DNA of 64,000 nt from Theropithecus gelada (Eukaryota; Chordata; Mammalia; Primates; Cercopithecidae). Below are positions 62,639 through 64,000 of the stretch, in pieces; position 1 is the stretch's first letter; every line of letters begins with the position of its first letter. The stretch covers positions 62,802,178-62,866,177 of the forward strand of contig NC_037668.1 of NCBI RefSeq assembly GCF_003255815.1. Direction: 5' to 3'. Under the pieces are notes generated by a model, which saw nothing but the letters and a program-made list of their open reading frames with translations, searched no databases and was not told where the DNA came from. Both the position numbers and the translations under genes were made by a program.

Positions 62639-62897
62639 AGACATTCCTTTCTAATGTCATCTGGCTGCCCACTGCTAAGGATTTTTACACCAACAACTTT
62701 CACTCCACAGAGTCACCACCTTCATGCCATTTCCACCTTTCTTTGTCCAGTCCCACTCTCCATTACCCTTCCACTCAGGAGAAAAACTAAACTCCTCAAC
62801 TCACTTGAAGTAGTTTAGCCACAGTCATGCCCTTAAGGTTTCACCTTCTACTCCAAGAGGATTTTACCAAGATATTTCCAAAGAAATACCTTCCCTT

Positions 62898-63199
62898 GGC
62901 CGGGTATGGTGGCTCACACCTGTAATCCCAGCACTTTGGGAGGCCAAGGCGGGCGGATCACAAGGTCAGGAGATGGAGACCATCCTGGCAAATACGGTGA
63001 AAACCCCTCTTCACTAAAAATGCAAAAAAATTAACTCGGCATGGTGGCGAGCGCCCGTAGTCCCAGCTTCTCGGGAGGCTGAGGTAGGAGAATGGCATGA
63101 ACCCGGGAGGCGACGGAGCTTGCAGTGAGCGGAGATCACGCCACTGCACTCCAGCCTGAGACAGAGCGAGACTCCGTCTCAAAAAAAAAAAAAAAAAAG
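62898..63199 (+). mobile_element. AluY-like, full length
   Basis: It starts 'ggccgggtatggtggctcac'. 'agaaataccttccctt' is duplicated. Confidence 0.95.
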
Positions 63200-63231
63200 A
63201 AAAAAGAAATACCTTCCCTTACAAAAATGGT

Positions 63232-63523
63232 TTGTTTTTTGAGATGGAGTCTCACTCTGCCTCCTGGGTTGCAGTGCAGTGACAGGATCCAGGATCACTG
63301 CAATCCCCACCTCCCGGGTTCAAGCAATTATCTTGCCTGAGCCCCCAGAGCAGCTGGGATTACAGGCATGTGCCACCATACCCTGCTAATTCTTTGTATT
63401 TTTAGTAGAGATCAGGTTTCACCATGTTGGCCAGGCTGGTCTCAAACTCTTGACCTCAAGCGATCCACTCACCACGGCCTCCCAAAATGCTGGGATTACA
63501 GGCATGAGCCACCACACCTGGCC
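63232..63523 (-). mobile_element. Alu, full length
   Basis: It ends 'ccaccacacctggcc'. 'acaaaaatKgtt' flanks both sides. Confidence 0.94.
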
Positions 63524-64000
63524 ACAAAAATTGTTAACATTTTCAGCACCTCTTCACTAAAACGTCCTCTCCACCAACAGACCCCTGTGTTTCTTCACAT
63601 GGCCACCAGGAGCATAGGCTGAAAATTATTTTTCACAGCAGGCTTCCTGGCCCCATATGAGACTATAAATGTTTGAAAATGTTGTTCTCCAGTGCCTGCA
63701 GTTTTTCTCCTACATCCTTCTCCTGTTCCTCAACCTCTTCCCTCTCTCCTTTCCCACCATAGGCTGCTCACCCCACAAACCTTCTTTTTGCCTTTGCTTT
63801 CCCAAAACAATTCAGCAACTACATTTAACTAAGATATAAATAACAGTGGGATGTCTGGTTACTAATTTCAGAGCCATATACATTTTAACAAGAACTAAAG
63901 ACTGAAGCCTAGGAAGTGAATGTCTAAATGGGAGAATTCCATGGTTCTTGGGGGAAAATTCCTTCATCTTTCATATCATTCAGGCAGAAGAATGAGGTAA
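63524..64000. other. Unique-looking end of window
   Basis: No gene, Alu or named repeat is recognised. Confidence 0.4.

Noticed and set aside
1..64000. CRISPR arrays, bacterial operons, tRNA or rRNA genes
   Set aside because: None seen. The regularly recurring words are Alu and microsatellite units, and the organism is clearly a primate.

Overview
This is nuclear genomic DNA of a primate, very probably an Old World monkey (Cercopithecidae: macaque, baboon or relative). About half of the window is Alu sequence. More than ten Alus carry the young cercopithecid AluY signature (plus sense 'ggtggctcaagcctgtaatc', 'ctagccgggcgaggtggcgg', 'gagatccggccactgc'). No bacterial, viral or plasmid features are present. 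Two runs of N (11921-11988 and 38959-39318) are assembly gaps, both inside or between young Alus.

The only protein-coding gene I can support is SFPQ (PSF, splicing factor proline/glutamine-rich), on the minus strand. Ten coding exons with consensus splice sites run from the ATG at 34487 down to the stop at 25609-25611 and join in frame to 707 codons. Upstream (higher coordinates) is a compact CpG-island promoter with a TATA box and CCAAT boxes. A 3' UTR of about 0.8 kb ends near an AATAAA at 24798-24803. Downstream, from about 17.8 to 24.8 kb, is single-copy sequence with almost no Alus. It holds several minus-strand acceptor/donor pairs and a terminal-exon-like block ending in AATAAA at 17865-17870. 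I read these as candidate alternative 3' exons of SFPQ.

Layout: 1-8.3 kb is old L1 sequence riddled with nested Alus. 8.5-17 kb is Alus, an L1MB-like 3' end, an MLT1-like LTR fragment and an antisense L1. 17-24.8 kb is the Alu-poor SFPQ downstream region, including a Tigger-like MITE. 24.8-34.6 kb is SFPQ, with Alus only in introns 4, 6 and 7. 34.7-64 kb is intergenic: Alus, a long L2 that contains a retrotransposed piece of itself, MIRs, a solo ERV1-type LTR inside an Alu, an AT-rich locus with a 49-bp inverted duplication, and a 250-bp pyrimidine-only tract.

Most open reading frames in the window are translations of Alu consensus and are not genes. Repeat names come from remembered consensus sequences and were not checked by alignment. 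Alu boundaries are good to a few bases where a target-site duplication was visible, and less exact elsewhere.
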